This document shows positions 25,746-34,783 of a stretch of DNA of 60,396 nt, piece after piece. Below the pieces are notes generated by a model. The model worked only from the letters and a program-made list of their open reading frames with translations. It had not been told where the DNA came from and made no database searches. This DNA comes from CAWFKW01 sp964568655. GTDB lineage: Bacteria > Bacteroidota > Ignavibacteria > Tepidaquicellales > OLB5. The stretch is from the NCBI GenBank assembly GCA_964568655.1, contig CAZMRG010000002.1, positions 1 through 60,396 of the forward strand. Direction: 5' to 3'. The number at the start of each line of letters is the position of its first letter. Position 1 is the first letter of the stretch. Both the position numbers and the translations under genes were made by a program.

Positions 25746-27293
25746 ATGAAGGCATTTAAGAACGAACCGCTTACCGATTTTTCAAATAAGAAGAACGCTG
25801 CAAAATTCAAACTTGCTCAGGAAAAAGTCCAGGCAGAGCTTGGCAAAGATTACCCCGTCATAATAGGCGGAGAAAAGATATTTACCGATGATAAAATAAA
25901 TTCTCTTAATCCGTCTAACATCAGTGAGGTAGTAGGCAAAGTCTCCAAAGCTACTCCGGATATGGCTGAAAAAGCTATTCAAAGGGCGCACGCAACATTT
26001 GATTCATGGAAAAGAGTGTCTGAAAAGAAAAGAGCCGGATTTCTTTTGAAAGCGGCAAAGCTGATGAGAAAAAGGAAATTTGAGTTTGCCGCATGGATGG
26101 TTTATGAAGTCGGCAAAAACTGGGCCGAAGCAGACGGCGACGTTGCCGAAGCTATCGACTTCATGGAGTTTTACGCAAGGGAAGCTCACAGGTACGCTAA
26201 AGGGCGAAAACTTGTAAAAATAAAAGGCGAGGATAATTACCAGGAATATATCCCGCTGGGCGTTGGGGTTGTAATACCGCCATGGAATTTTCCTCTCGCA
26301 ATACTTGTTGGAATGACAACGGCATCTTTTGTTTCCGGCAATACAGTTGTGTTAAAACCTTCGAGCGACTCCCCTATTATAGGTTACAAGTTCATCGAGC
26401 TTCTTGAAGAAATAGGCCTCCCTGCAGGCGTAGTTAATTTTCTTCCGGGCTCAGGCAGCCTGATAGGCGATATATTAACTGAGCATCCGCTTACAAGATA
26501 TGTATCATTTACGGGTTCTAAAGAAGTTGGGTTAAGAATAAACGAACTGGCAGCTAAATACAGGCCGGGACAGAAATGGATCAAGCGCGTAGTAGCTGAA
26601 ATGGGAGGCAAAGATTCTATTGTTGTTGACGACGAACTCAAATCGATAGAAGACGCCGCGGCAGGAGTTATTTCTTCGGCGTTTGGTTTCCAGGGGCAAA
26701 AATGTTCGGCATGTTCAAGAGTCATAGTATCTGAAAAGATATATGATGATTTCATCGACCTGCTGGTTGATAAAGCTTCGTCGCTCAAAATGGGCGAGAC
26801 AAAAGATAATCCTAATATGGGACCGGTTGTTAACGCCCGCGCCCAGGAAACCATTTTGAATTACATTAAGAAAGGCGTTGAAGAAGGCGGACGTATTGTG
26901 TTCGGCGGTGAAAAAGGCGAAGGAAACGGGTATTATATAAAACCCACTATCATAGCAGATGTGAAACCAATGGATACAATATCACAGCAGGAAATTTTTG
27001 GACCGGTTCTTGCAGTAATTAAAGCCAGGGATTTTGACGAAGGATTAGAGATTGCAAACAATACTGAATACGGATTAACCGGAGCCGCTTATTCAAAGAA
27101 CAAAAAGAAAATAAAGAAAGCGGCTAAAGAATTCTTTGTAGGTAATTTGTATCTTAACAGAAAATGCACCGGAGCGCTTGTTGCAGTCCAGCCGTTTGGC
27201 GGATTCAATATGAGCGGAACCTGCTCTAAGGCCGGGGGGTTTGATTACCTGCTTTTGTTTATGCAGACAAAAGTTGTCGCCGAAAAAGTATAA
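25746..27293 (+). CDS. rocA: L-glutamate gamma-semialdehyde dehydrogenase (1-pyrroline-5-carboxylate dehydrogenase)
   Basis: The enzyme oxidises glutamate semialdehyde, from proline or arginine breakdown, to glutamate with NAD. The 515 residues match the RocA type in length and start (KNEPLTDFSNKK ... YPVIIGGEKI). Visible sites are IPPWNFPLAILVG (cofactor binding), the general-base region VVAEMGGKDSIVVDDE (Glu near residue 285), the catalytic cysteine in FGFQGQKCSACSR (near residue 319) and EIFGPVLAV. No proline dehydrogenase gene is in the window. It opens a long plus-strand run of metabolic genes; lhgO follows after 39 bases. Confidence 0.94.
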   Translation: MKAFKNEPLTDFSNKKNAAKFKLAQEKVQAELGKDYPVIIGGEKIFTDDKINSLNPSNISEVVGKVSKATPDMAEKAIQRAHATFDSWKRVSEKKRAGFLLKAAKLMRKRKFEFAAWMVYEVGKNWAEADGDVAEAIDFMEFYAREAHRYAKGRKLVKIKGEDNYQEYIPLGVGVVIPPWNFPLAILVGMTTASFVSGNTVVLKPSSDSPIIGYKFIELLEEIGLPAGVVNFLPGSGSLIGDILTEHPLTRYVSFTGSKEVGLRINELAAKYRPGQKWIKRVVAEMGGKDSIVVDDELKSIEDAAAGVISSAFGFQGQKCSACSRVIVSEKIYDDFIDLLVDKASSLKMGETKDNPNMGPVVNARAQETILNYIKKGVEEGGRIVFGGEKGEGNGYYIKPTIIADVKPMDTISQQEIFGPVLAVIKARDFDEGLEIANNTEYGLTGAAYSKNKKKIKKAAKEFFVGNLYLNRKCTGALVAVQPFGGFNMSGTCSKAGGFDYLLLFMQTKVVAEKV

Positions 27294-27332
27294 ATAAACA
27301 TTGGTGAGCTTAGGCGGATCAATGTTACAAAT

Positions 27333-28538
27333 ATGGATAAAGATTACGATGTAATAATTGCGGGCGCCGGAATAGTCGGGCTGGCAACGGGGCTGATGAT
27401 ACTTCAAAAACGTCCGAAGACGCGGCTGCTCATACTGGATAAAGAAGACGGAGTTGCGCGCCACCAAACAGGGCATAACAGCGGCGTGATACACTCGGGA
27501 ATTTATTACAAACCCGGGAGCCTTAAAGCTAAGAATTGTATCACAGGATACAAGCGTTTAATAGAATTCTGTAATGAGGAAAATATACCTTATGAAATTT
27601 GCGGCAAAGTGATTGTAGCTACTTCAGAAAGTGAATTAGGCGGTTTGAACGCGTTGTATGATAAGGGCATCGCAAACGGATTAGATAGGATAAGAAAAAT
27701 AGACAAAGCTGAATTAAAGGAAATTGAGCCATATGCTAACGGAATTAAAGCGATTCATGTGCCGTATACCGGAATAATTGATTATAAAACTGTAAGCGAG
27801 AAATTCGCAAATAAGATCACAGGCGCAGGCGGAAGACTAAAGTTCCTCGAGAAAATAGTTAAGGTTAAAGAAACGTCAGCGGCTATAAGCGTTGAAACCA
27901 AAAACAGTTCTTTTACAACGAAGAATTTTATTAATTGCTGCGGGCTTCAGTCCGATGACGTTGCAAAGATCAGCGGCGATGGATTATATACAAGGATAAT
28001 CCCTTTCAGAGGCGAATATTACAAGATCAGGAAAGAGAAGAGATATTTGCTGAAGAATTTAATTTATCCTGTGCCGGATCCTGCGTTCCCATTCCTCGGC
28101 GTTCATTTTACAAGAATGTTGAACGGAGAGGCAGAAGCCGGACCGAATGCTGTTTTAGCTTTCAAAAAAGAAGGCTACTCAAAGACAAGTTTCAGTTTGA
28201 GCGACACATTTAAGACGTTTACATGGGGCGGATTTTACAGGATTGCGGGAAAATACATGAAGACCGGGCTTGGCGAGTTTTACCGTTCTTACTACAAGAA
28301 AGCTTTTGTAAAGGCGTTACAGAGATTGATGCCTGAAATCACATCAGGCGACCTGGTTCCCGGTGGTTCCGGAGTTAGAGCGCAGGCTATCGATAAAAAC
28401 GGAAAAGCGGTAGATGATTTTATCATCAATGAAAGGGGAAATATTATAAACGTTCTTAACGCGCCCTCCCCTGCTGCAACTTCTTCGCTATCAATAGGCG
28501 ATACGATTTCAGAAAAGATAATTAACAGGCTTAATTAG
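27333..28538 (+). CDS. lhgO: L-2-hydroxyglutarate oxidase
   Basis: LhgO is an FAD enzyme of the DAO family that oxidises L-2-hydroxyglutarate to 2-oxoglutarate, linked to the quinone pool. The 401 residues begin with the dinucleotide-binding motif DVIIAGAGIVGLATGL and continue with GHNSGVIHSGIYYKPGSLKA, the family-specific substrate region, and GIIDYKTVSEKFA. The C-terminus DAO signature is LVPGGSGVRAQAIDKNG then NVLNAPSPAATSSLSIGD. It lies between rocA and four lipoprotein genes ahead of sucC, so 2-oxoglutarate metabolism is a shared theme. Confidence 0.93.
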   Translation: MDKDYDVIIAGAGIVGLATGLMILQKRPKTRLLILDKEDGVARHQTGHNSGVIHSGIYYKPGSLKAKNCITGYKRLIEFCNEENIPYEICGKVIVATSESELGGLNALYDKGIANGLDRIRKIDKAELKEIEPYANGIKAIHVPYTGIIDYKTVSEKFANKITGAGGRLKFLEKIVKVKETSAAISVETKNSSFTTKNFINCCGLQSDDVAKISGDGLYTRIIPFRGEYYKIRKEKRYLLKNLIYPVPDPAFPFLGVHFTRMLNGEAEAGPNAVLAFKKEGYSKTSFSLSDTFKTFTWGGFYRIAGKYMKTGLGEFYRSYYKKAFVKALQRLMPEITSGDLVPGGSGVRAQAIDKNGKAVDDFIINERGNIINVLNAPSPAATSSLSIGDTISEKIINRLN

Positions 28539-28569
28539 CCGGTTTTCTAAAACTAAATAATATTTTAAA

Positions 28570-29256
28570 ATGGGTATTAAAAAGTTAGCCAGCATAACTT
28601 TAGCGGCGTTATTAATTATTTACGGGTGCGGGAAAAAATCGGGGCAGGAAACAACCAAAACCGACGATAACAAACAACAAACAACCCAGCAAACTCAGAC
28701 CGTTAACCAGGACTCAATAAATAAGCAGCAGGAAGCAGATAAGCAGCAGAAGATAAAAGAAGCGATGGATAATGAGAAGATCGTAAATGACACTCTGGGT
28801 CAATGGGCAATTGATGCGGATGTAAGCTCAACTTACGGCGATGAAAAAGCCACAGATAAATCCAACGGCCCGTATACAAAGTTCCAAATGCTGGGTAAAC
28901 CGGATGTTGAACGCTATTCTGATGATGGAAGAGCCTGGGCTCCAAAAGAAGCAGATAAAGGAATTGAATGGGTGATGCTTGGTTACGATAAGGCTGTTAA
29001 CGCCACAGAAGTACGTGTCAGGCAAAACATCGGCCCGGGAGCTATTATAAAGATTGAATTGATAGATACCGACGGGAAGAGTCATACAGTCTGGGAAGGT
29101 CCGGATAAAACAAAATATGATCCTGATAAGATCCAGTACCTGTTTGCAAAATTTGACAAGACTGCATATAAGACCAAGAGAGTAAAGATTACATTGGCTA
29201 CGAATGCTGTCGATGGCTGGAATGAAATAGATGCAGTTCAGCTGGTCGGACAGTAA
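28570..29256 (+). CDS. lipoprotein with a discoidin-like (galactose-binding-like) domain
   Basis: This 228-residue protein has a lipoprotein signal (ITLAALLIIYGCGKK, modified cysteine near residue 21), then a long Gln/Lys/Asp-rich linker (about residues 22-75), then a beta domain: YSDDGRAWAPKEADKGIEWV, KAVNATEVRVRQN, GAIIKIELID and WNEIDAVQLVG. The DGWNEIDAVQL ending is typical of galactose-binding-like discoidin domains. Ligand unknown. It precedes three tiny lipoprotein genes with overlapping or nearly abutting ends, so it is probably co-transcribed with them and sucC. Confidence 0.7.
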   Translation: MGIKKLASITLAALLIIYGCGKKSGQETTKTDDNKQQTTQQTQTVNQDSINKQQEADKQQKIKEAMDNEKIVNDTLGQWAIDADVSSTYGDEKATDKSNGPYTKFQMLGKPDVERYSDDGRAWAPKEADKGIEWVMLGYDKAVNATEVRVRQNIGPGAIIKIELIDTDGKSHTVWEGPDKTKYDPDKIQYLFAKFDKTAYKTKRVKITLATNAVDGWNEIDAVQLVGQ

Positions 29257-29258
29257 AA

Positions 29259-29507
29259 TTGAAGAAATACATCGGTTACATAACTGCAATATTCGTACTT
29301 GGCGCTATCTTAAACTGCAGCAGGATTGAAGAAAAAGTCGAGCAGAAGGTGAACGAGAAGATTGATAAAAAGATCGATGAGAGTATGAAGAAAATTGACA
29401 CAAATTTCAGCAAACAGGAACTTGATTCACTGAGGCAGATTTTTGATTCTCTGGATGCCAAACAGGATACAAAACAGAATAGTAAGAGGTCGAAAAAAGT
29501 ACAATGA
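29259..29507 (+). CDS. small coiled-coil lipoprotein 1
   Basis: An 82-residue protein with TTG as start codon (29259). The N-terminus is a short hydrophobic signal (GYITAIFVLGAILNCSR); the cysteine near residue 20 is preceded by Asn, which is not the standard lipobox, so lipidation is probable but not certain. The mature part is a charged helix of seven-residue periodicity (KVEQKVNEKIDKKIDESMKK...). It starts 2 bases after the discoidin-type lipoprotein gene and overlaps the next gene by 4 bases (ATGA). It ends in SKKVQ. Confidence 0.65.
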   Translation: MKKYIGYITAIFVLGAILNCSRIEEKVEQKVNEKIDKKIDESMKKIDTNFSKQELDSLRQIFDSLDAKQDTKQNSKRSKKVQ

Positions 29508-29797
29508 AAGCGCTCAGATTATTCGCTGCAGGAATATTTATCATCGCATTATCGTTTAACGGGTGCGGTTTATTCGGCAAGAAGTCACCGGATAATGAAA
29601 AATCTGAAAAACAAATCATGCAGGAGCAGCAGGACATGAAAAGAAAGGTTGATTCGCTGAAGAACCTGAAACTTGATAAAGAACTCGACTCGCTGAAGAT
29701 AGTATTAGACTCATCATCGAAGAACCTGAATGAAAGCATGGAAAAGCTGATGAAATCCGGCGATCAGAATAAAAACAATGACCAGAAAATAAAATGA
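29504..29797 (+). CDS. small coiled-coil lipoprotein 2
   Basis: A 97-residue protein starting in an ATGA overlap with the previous gene. The signal ends in a good lipobox (IIALSFNGC, cysteine near residue 21), followed by GLFGKKSPDNEKSEKQ and a highly charged helical region with many DSLK words (KRKVDSLKNL, KELDSLKIVLDSSSK). It resembles the next gene in the GCGLF-KKSP start and the DSLK repeats, so the two are tandem duplicates. Function is unknown; a rod-like periplasmic helix is the most likely structure. Confidence 0.7.
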   Translation: MKALRLFAAGIFIIALSFNGCGLFGKKSPDNEKSEKQIMQEQQDMKRKVDSLKNLKLDKELDSLKIVLDSSSKNLNESMEKLMKSGDQNKNNDQKIK

Positions 29798-30093
29798 ACA
29801 CAGCAGGGAAAACAAGCATAAAATTCCTGGCGGTACTTTCAGCATCTGTTCTGATAGTTGCTGATGGCTGCGGCTTGTTTAAGAAGAGCCCTGAAGATTC
29901 AGAAGGGTACAAAGAGCTCATGAAATACCAGGAACAATCGGAAAAACAAAGAGATTCGATTAAAAGAGCGGAATACCAAAAAGTTCTTGATTCATCCACT
30001 AAAGATATGATGCGGCAAATAGACTCGCTGAAACATCATTCTGACTCGGTGGAAAAATCTATAGAAAATCGCATTAACAAACTTAATAAATAA
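29794..30093 (+). CDS. small coiled-coil lipoprotein 3
   Basis: A 99-residue protein overlapping the previous gene by ATGA. The signal region (IKFLAVLSASVLIVADGC) leads to GLFKKSPEDSEGYKELMKYQ, then a charged helix with the words DSIKRAEYQKVLDSSTKD and RQIDSLKHHSDSVEKSIENR, ending in NKLNK. The lysine-terminated helical lipoprotein design recalls Braun's lipoprotein, but there is no direct evidence for peptidoglycan attachment. sucC starts 18 bases downstream. Confidence 0.7.
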   Translation: MNTAGKTSIKFLAVLSASVLIVADGCGLFKKSPEDSEGYKELMKYQEQSEKQRDSIKRAEYQKVLDSSTKDMMRQIDSLKHHSDSVEKSIENRINKLNK

Positions 30094-30111
30094 TTAATTT
30101 CAGAAAGTAAT

Positions 30112-31326
30112 ATGAAAATTCACGAATACCAGGCCAAAGAAATATTGAAAAGATTCAACGTACCGGTGCAAAACGGTATACCGATAAAAGATTTATCTGA
30201 ATTTGACGGCGCGATTGCCCAGCTACAGTCGCAAGGAATAAACCAATACGTTGTTAAGTCACAAATTCACGCAGGAGGCAGAGGCAAAGGAAAGATATAC
30301 AATCCGGCTAACCGGGATGAATTAATTTTAGAGGGCGGAGTTAAATTCACTACAGATGCCAACAAAGCTAAAGAATACGCGCAGAAGATGCTGGGAAACT
30401 TGTTGGTCACTCATCAGACAGGTTCCGAAGGCAAAATTGTAAAGACATTATTCATTACCGAAGGTTTAGATTATAACAAAGAATTATACTTAGGCATTCT
30501 TCTTGACAGAACCCTGGGGCAAAATGTTATAATGGCTTCAACAGAAGGCGGCGTAGAGATCGAAAAAGTCGCAGCTGAAACTCCTGAGAAAATTATCAAG
30601 GAATGGGTTGACCCGAATATTGGATTCCAGACATTCCAGGCAAGAAGACTCGCATTCGGGCTTGGCATGGAAGGCGAAGTATTCAAAAACTTTGTCAGCT
30701 TCATAAAGATACTTTACAAAGCTTACGAAAATACAGATGCATCGCTTGTTGAAATAAACCCGCTGGTAATAACAAACGATAATAAGGTCCTCGCGCTTGA
30801 CGCAAAGATCACGCTTGACGATAACGCAATGTTCAGGCACAAAGATTATGCCGAGCTTAGGGATCTGAATGAAGAAAATCCTCTTGAAGTTGAAGCTTCC
30901 AAATATAACCTGAATTATATTAAGCTGGATGGAAACGTAGGTTGTATGGTCAACGGCGCCGGACTTGCTATGGCGACTATGGATATTATTAAGCTGGCGG
31001 GCGGCGATCCGGCAAATTTCCTTGACGTAGGCGGTGGGGCTTCGACAGAAACCGTGCAAAACGGATTCAAAATAATTTTATCGGATCCGAATGTAAAAGC
31101 AGTGCTGGTAAATATATTCGGCGGTATTGTAAGATGCGATAGGGTTGCAGGCGGCATTATTGAAGCGGCTAAGAATATTAACATTAATGTTCCTGTCGTA
31201 GTGAGACTCGCCGGGACAAACGCCGAGATAGCCCAAAAGATGCTGGATGAATCGGGTTTGAATCTGGTTTCTGCAAACGGATTCCAGGATGCTGCGGAAA
31301 AAATAACGCAGGCGTTGAAAAATTAA
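30112..31326 (+). CDS. sucC: succinyl-CoA ligase (ADP/GDP-forming) subunit beta
   Basis: SucC is the beta subunit of succinyl-CoA synthetase, which makes ATP or GTP from succinyl-CoA in the citric acid cycle. The 404 residues start with the ATP-grasp signature MKIHEYQAKEILKRFNVPVQ and contain VVKSQIHAGGRGKG, SLVEINPLVITNDNKVLALD and NVGCMVNGAGLAMATMDIIK. The CoA-ligase domain has FLDVGGGAS and NIFGGIVRCDRVA. sucD, the alpha subunit that carries the phosphohistidine, is not adjacent; it must be elsewhere if the enzyme is functional. gatB starts 2 bases after the stop. Confidence 0.95.
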   Translation: MKIHEYQAKEILKRFNVPVQNGIPIKDLSEFDGAIAQLQSQGINQYVVKSQIHAGGRGKGKIYNPANRDELILEGGVKFTTDANKAKEYAQKMLGNLLVTHQTGSEGKIVKTLFITEGLDYNKELYLGILLDRTLGQNVIMASTEGGVEIEKVAAETPEKIIKEWVDPNIGFQTFQARRLAFGLGMEGEVFKNFVSFIKILYKAYENTDASLVEINPLVITNDNKVLALDAKITLDDNAMFRHKDYAELRDLNEENPLEVEASKYNLNYIKLDGNVGCMVNGAGLAMATMDIIKLAGGDPANFLDVGGGASTETVQNGFKIILSDPNVKAVLVNIFGGIVRCDRVAGGIIEAAKNININVPVVVRLAGTNAEIAQKMLDESGLNLVSANGFQDAAEKITQALKN

Positions 31327-31328
31327 TA

Positions 31329-32783
31329 TTGCACGGTAATTACGATAAATATGAACCGGTAATTGGGCTGGAGGTACATGCCCAGATGAAAACTAATTCG
31401 AAGGCGTTTTGTTCCTGTTCTACAGAGTTCAATGCGCCTCCGAATACTAATATATGCCCAATTTGTTTGGGGCACCCCGGTACGCTGCCGGCTTTAAATA
31501 AAAACCTGGTAGAGTATATTCTTAAAATGGGACTCGCAACAAATTGTGAAATAAGAGAACGTTCTATTTTCGCCAGAAAAAATTATTTCTATCCTGATTT
31601 GCCCAAAGGATACCAGATATCGCAATACGACCAGCCAATTTGTCATAATGGTTATGTTGATATTCACGGTAAGAAGATTGGGATAACCAGAATACACATG
31701 GAAGAAGATTCGGGGAAATCGATACATGATCTGCATGATGATGAAACTCTTGTTGATTTAAACCGCTGCGGCGTGCCACTTATAGAAATTGTAAGCGAAC
31801 CCGATATCTCCGATTCTGAAGAAGCTTATGAATATCTTATCACACTGAAGCAACTGGTTCAATATCTTGATATATGCGACGGCAACATGGAAGAAGGCAG
31901 CCTGAGATGCGATGCTAACGTATCAGTTAAGCTCAAGACGGAGAAAAAATTCGGCACTAAAACTGAGGTCAAGAATCTAAATTCCTTCCGTAACGTTGCT
32001 GATGCCCTGGAATGCGAGATAAAAAGACAAATTAATGTAATAGAAAGCGGGCAGAATGTTATTCATCAAACATTAACTTTTGACGCCAAAAACAAAGTTA
32101 CGGCGCCGATGCGTTCGAAGGAAGAAGCCCACGATTACAGATATTTCCCGGAACCTGATCTAGTGACCGTTTATATTGACCAGGAATGGAAGAACAGAGT
32201 AATGACATCGCTTCCCGAACTTCCGGCGGATAGAATAATGAGATTAATAAACGATTATTCCATTCCCGAATACGATGCAAACGTTCTCACACAGGATAAA
32301 GCTATAGCCGATTATTACGAGGAAGTTTGCAAAGATATTACCGGTGGATATTTTAAATTAGCCAGCAACTGGATAATGACTGAGGTGATGAGAGTTTTAA
32401 ACGATAATAAGACCGGTATTGCCGATTTTTGGATAAAACCGTCTAATATTTCATCATTAATTAATTTGATTGCACAAGGTAAAATTTCTAACAATATTGC
32501 AAAGGAAGTTTACTCCGAAATGCTTAAAGTGACCGATGCAGCCGACCAAAAGCAGAATCCCGAGTACATAGTAAAAGAGAAAAATCTGCTGCAGGTTTCG
32601 GATTCTTCGGAAATCGAAACAATCATCAGAAAAGTATTGGATGAAAATTCGTCCGAAGTTACCCGTTATAAAAATGGCGAAACAAAGCTGCTTGGTTTCA
32701 TAGTCGGGAAAGTAATGAAAGAAAGCAAAGGAAAAGCGAATCCGAAAACAGTTAACGAATTATTAATCAAGTTACTTAGCTAA
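31329..32783 (+). CDS. gatB: aspartyl/glutamyl-tRNA(Asn/Gln) amidotransferase subunit B
   Basis: GatB is the tRNA-binding kinase subunit of the GatCAB complex, which amidates misacylated Glu-tRNA(Gln) and Asp-tRNA(Asn). The 484 residues open with YEPVIGLEVHAQMKTNSKAF and the zinc site CSCSTEF...CPICLGHPGTLP, followed by KNYFYPDLPKGYQISQYDQP and GSLRCDANVSVK. The C-terminal helical YqeY-like domain is complete. The start is TTG at 31329, two bases after sucC; no ATG is available nearer than the conserved YEPVIGLEVH region. gatA and gatC are not in the window. Confidence 0.95.
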   Translation: MHGNYDKYEPVIGLEVHAQMKTNSKAFCSCSTEFNAPPNTNICPICLGHPGTLPALNKNLVEYILKMGLATNCEIRERSIFARKNYFYPDLPKGYQISQYDQPICHNGYVDIHGKKIGITRIHMEEDSGKSIHDLHDDETLVDLNRCGVPLIEIVSEPDISDSEEAYEYLITLKQLVQYLDICDGNMEEGSLRCDANVSVKLKTEKKFGTKTEVKNLNSFRNVADALECEIKRQINVIESGQNVIHQTLTFDAKNKVTAPMRSKEEAHDYRYFPEPDLVTVYIDQEWKNRVMTSLPELPADRIMRLINDYSIPEYDANVLTQDKAIADYYEEVCKDITGGYFKLASNWIMTEVMRVLNDNKTGIADFWIKPSNISSLINLIAQGKISNNIAKEVYSEMLKVTDAADQKQNPEYIVKEKNLLQVSDSSEIETIIRKVLDENSSEVTRYKNGETKLLGFIVGKVMKESKGKANPKTVNELLIKLLS

Positions 32784-32811
32784 AACTAAATAAGAAGGAA
32801 TCTGATAAATC

Positions 32812-33576
32812 ATGCCTAACAGAAAACTTGTTGTAGCAAACTGGAAAATGAATAAGGGACTTGTGCAGTCTCAGCAATTTGCCGATGCAATGAAATCATT
32901 TGTCGAAAAAAGCAAAGGGCTTAATTGCGAAATTATGATCTGCCCCCCATTTACTTCGCTTGAAACTGTACAAAAAAGGATAAGCGGAACCTCCATTAAG
33001 CTTGGTGGACAGAACATGCATTACGAAAACATGGGAGCTTACACTGGCGAAATATCCGCAGGAATGCTAAAGTCATGCGGATGCGAATATGTGATACTCG
33101 GGCATTCAGAGAGAAGAACATATTTCCACGAAACCGATGCGATTATTAATAAGAAAGTTCTGAAGGCTCTTGACGAAGGACTTAAGCCTCTGCTTTGCGT
33201 CGGCGAAACGCTGCAGGAGCATGAGGACCATATTACAGAAGGCGTGATAGAAGACCAGCTAAAAGCCTGCCTGAACTCAGTCACAATAGACCATATCTCA
33301 AACATGGTGATAGCTTACGAACCTGTTTGGGCTATAGGGACAGGCAAAAATGCAACTGCCCACCAGGCGGAATCAGTTCACAATTTTATACGGAAGAGAA
33401 TCAAAAAGATGTATTCCGAAGAAGCATCTAACGCAATAAAAATAATTTACGGTGGCAGCGTTACACCGGCTAACGCAAAAGAGCTTTTTACGCCGCAGAC
33501 AATAAACGGCGGATTGGTTGGCGGCGCATCGCTTGATGAAAAAAGTTTTATCGAAATAATTAATTCAGCACACTAA
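32812..33576 (+). CDS. tpiA: triose-phosphate isomerase
   Basis: TpiA interconverts dihydroxyacetone phosphate and glyceraldehyde 3-phosphate. The 254 residues show NWKMNKG (active-site Asn/Lys near residues 10-14), the catalytic His in ILGHSERR, the catalytic Glu in AYEPVWAIGTGKNAT (near residue 170), and the phosphate loop IIYGGSVTPANAKELF. Length is normal. It lies 28 bases after gatB, with GAAGGAAT before the start, and 16 bases before the thiolase gene. Confidence 0.97.
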   Translation: MPNRKLVVANWKMNKGLVQSQQFADAMKSFVEKSKGLNCEIMICPPFTSLETVQKRISGTSIKLGGQNMHYENMGAYTGEISAGMLKSCGCEYVILGHSERRTYFHETDAIINKKVLKALDEGLKPLLCVGETLQEHEDHITEGVIEDQLKACLNSVTIDHISNMVIAYEPVWAIGTGKNATAHQAESVHNFIRKRIKKMYSEEASNAIKIIYGGSVTPANAKELFTPQTINGGLVGGASLDEKSFIEIINSAH

Positions 33577-33592
33577 TAACATTTTAAAAATA

Positions 33593-34771
33593 ATGAATGA
33601 AGTTGTAATTGTATCAGGCGCACGCACGCCTGTTGGAGCGTTTAACGGAACTCTCGGAACCCTCACTTCGCCGCAGTTAGGCGCAATAGCTATTAAAGAA
33701 GCTGTAAAAAGAGCGGGCATAGAGCCCGTATCTATTGATGAAATAATTATGGGATGCGTATTGCAGGCAGGCATCGGACAGGCTCCGGCAAGGCAGGCTG
33801 CAATAGCGGCAGGGATACCGCCCACAGTATCCGCTACCACGGTTAATAAAGTTTGCGGCTCGGGACTTAAATCAGCCATGTATGGCGCGCAGGCAATTCA
33901 GGTTGGCGATTCAGAAATTGTTGTGGCAGGCGGAATGGAATCGATGACAAACGCGCCTTATTACCTGATGAAAGCGCGCAACGGTTACAGAATGGGAAAT
34001 GATAAGATCATAGACGGCATGATACATGACGGTTTATGGGACCCCTACGGCAACAGGCACATGGGTAACATAGCCGAACAGACTGCGAGAGAACTCAAGA
34101 TCACCAGAGAACAGCAGGATGAATTCTCAAAAGCATCTTACGAAAAAGCGCTGGATGCACAGAAGAACGGGTATTTCAAAGATCAAATAATTCCTGTAGA
34201 GATAAAAGACAGAAAAGGAAACGTAACAATTGTTGACGAAGATGAGGACCCGAAAAAAGTTAAATTTGATAAAGCCTCTTCATTGAAACCATCTTTTGAA
34301 AAAGAAGGAACTATCACCGCTTTCAATGCATCAAGCATTAATGACGGAGCGGCAGCGGTTGTTATGATGTCAAAGGCAAAAGCAGAATCTTTGAAATTAA
34401 AACCAATGGCTAAGGTTATTGCACAATATACGCACTCTCATGAGCCTGACTACTTCACAACAGCCCCGGGCTATGTTATAGATAAGATCTGCAAAAAGGC
34501 AGAAATACCTAAAGAAAATATAGATCTGTTTGAAGTGAACGAAGCGTTCGCGGTTGTAAGCTGCGCTGTAAATCAAATCGCGGGGCTTGATAATTCAAAA
34601 GTGAATGTAACCGGCGGCGCAATAGCGCTCGGGCATCCGATTGGCTCATCAGGCGCTAGGCTGCTTATTACTTTAATGTACAATATGCAGAGGCTTAACA
34701 AAAAGTATGGGTTGGTAACGTTATGCATTGGCGGCGGAGAAGCGGCGGCGATGATCATTGAAAAATTATAA
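33593..34771 (+). CDS. acetyl-CoA C-acetyltransferase (thiolase)
   Basis: This 392-residue biosynthetic-type thiolase condenses two acetyl-CoA or cleaves acetoacetyl-CoA. The acyl-accepting cysteine is in VNKVCGSGLKSAM (near residue 88), followed by the glycine-rich AGGMESMTNAPYY and the C-terminal GGAIALGHPIGSSGARLL with the catalytic His. The final active-site cysteine is in TLCIGGGEAAAMII. It is followed at 12 bases by a 3-hydroxybutyryl-CoA dehydrogenase and then an acyl-CoA dehydrogenase, which together give most of a C4-acyl-CoA interconversion route; no enoyl-CoA hydratase is in the cluster. Confidence 0.95.
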   Translation: MNEVVIVSGARTPVGAFNGTLGTLTSPQLGAIAIKEAVKRAGIEPVSIDEIIMGCVLQAGIGQAPARQAAIAAGIPPTVSATTVNKVCGSGLKSAMYGAQAIQVGDSEIVVAGGMESMTNAPYYLMKARNGYRMGNDKIIDGMIHDGLWDPYGNRHMGNIAEQTARELKITREQQDEFSKASYEKALDAQKNGYFKDQIIPVEIKDRKGNVTIVDEDEDPKKVKFDKASSLKPSFEKEGTITAFNASSINDGAAAVVMMSKAKAESLKLKPMAKVIAQYTHSHEPDYFTTAPGYVIDKICKKAEIPKENIDLFEVNEAFAVVSCAVNQIAGLDNSKVNVTGGAIALGHPIGSSGARLLITLMYNMQRLNKKYGLVTLCIGGGEAAAMIIEKL

Positions 34772-34783
34772 AATCTAAATCAA

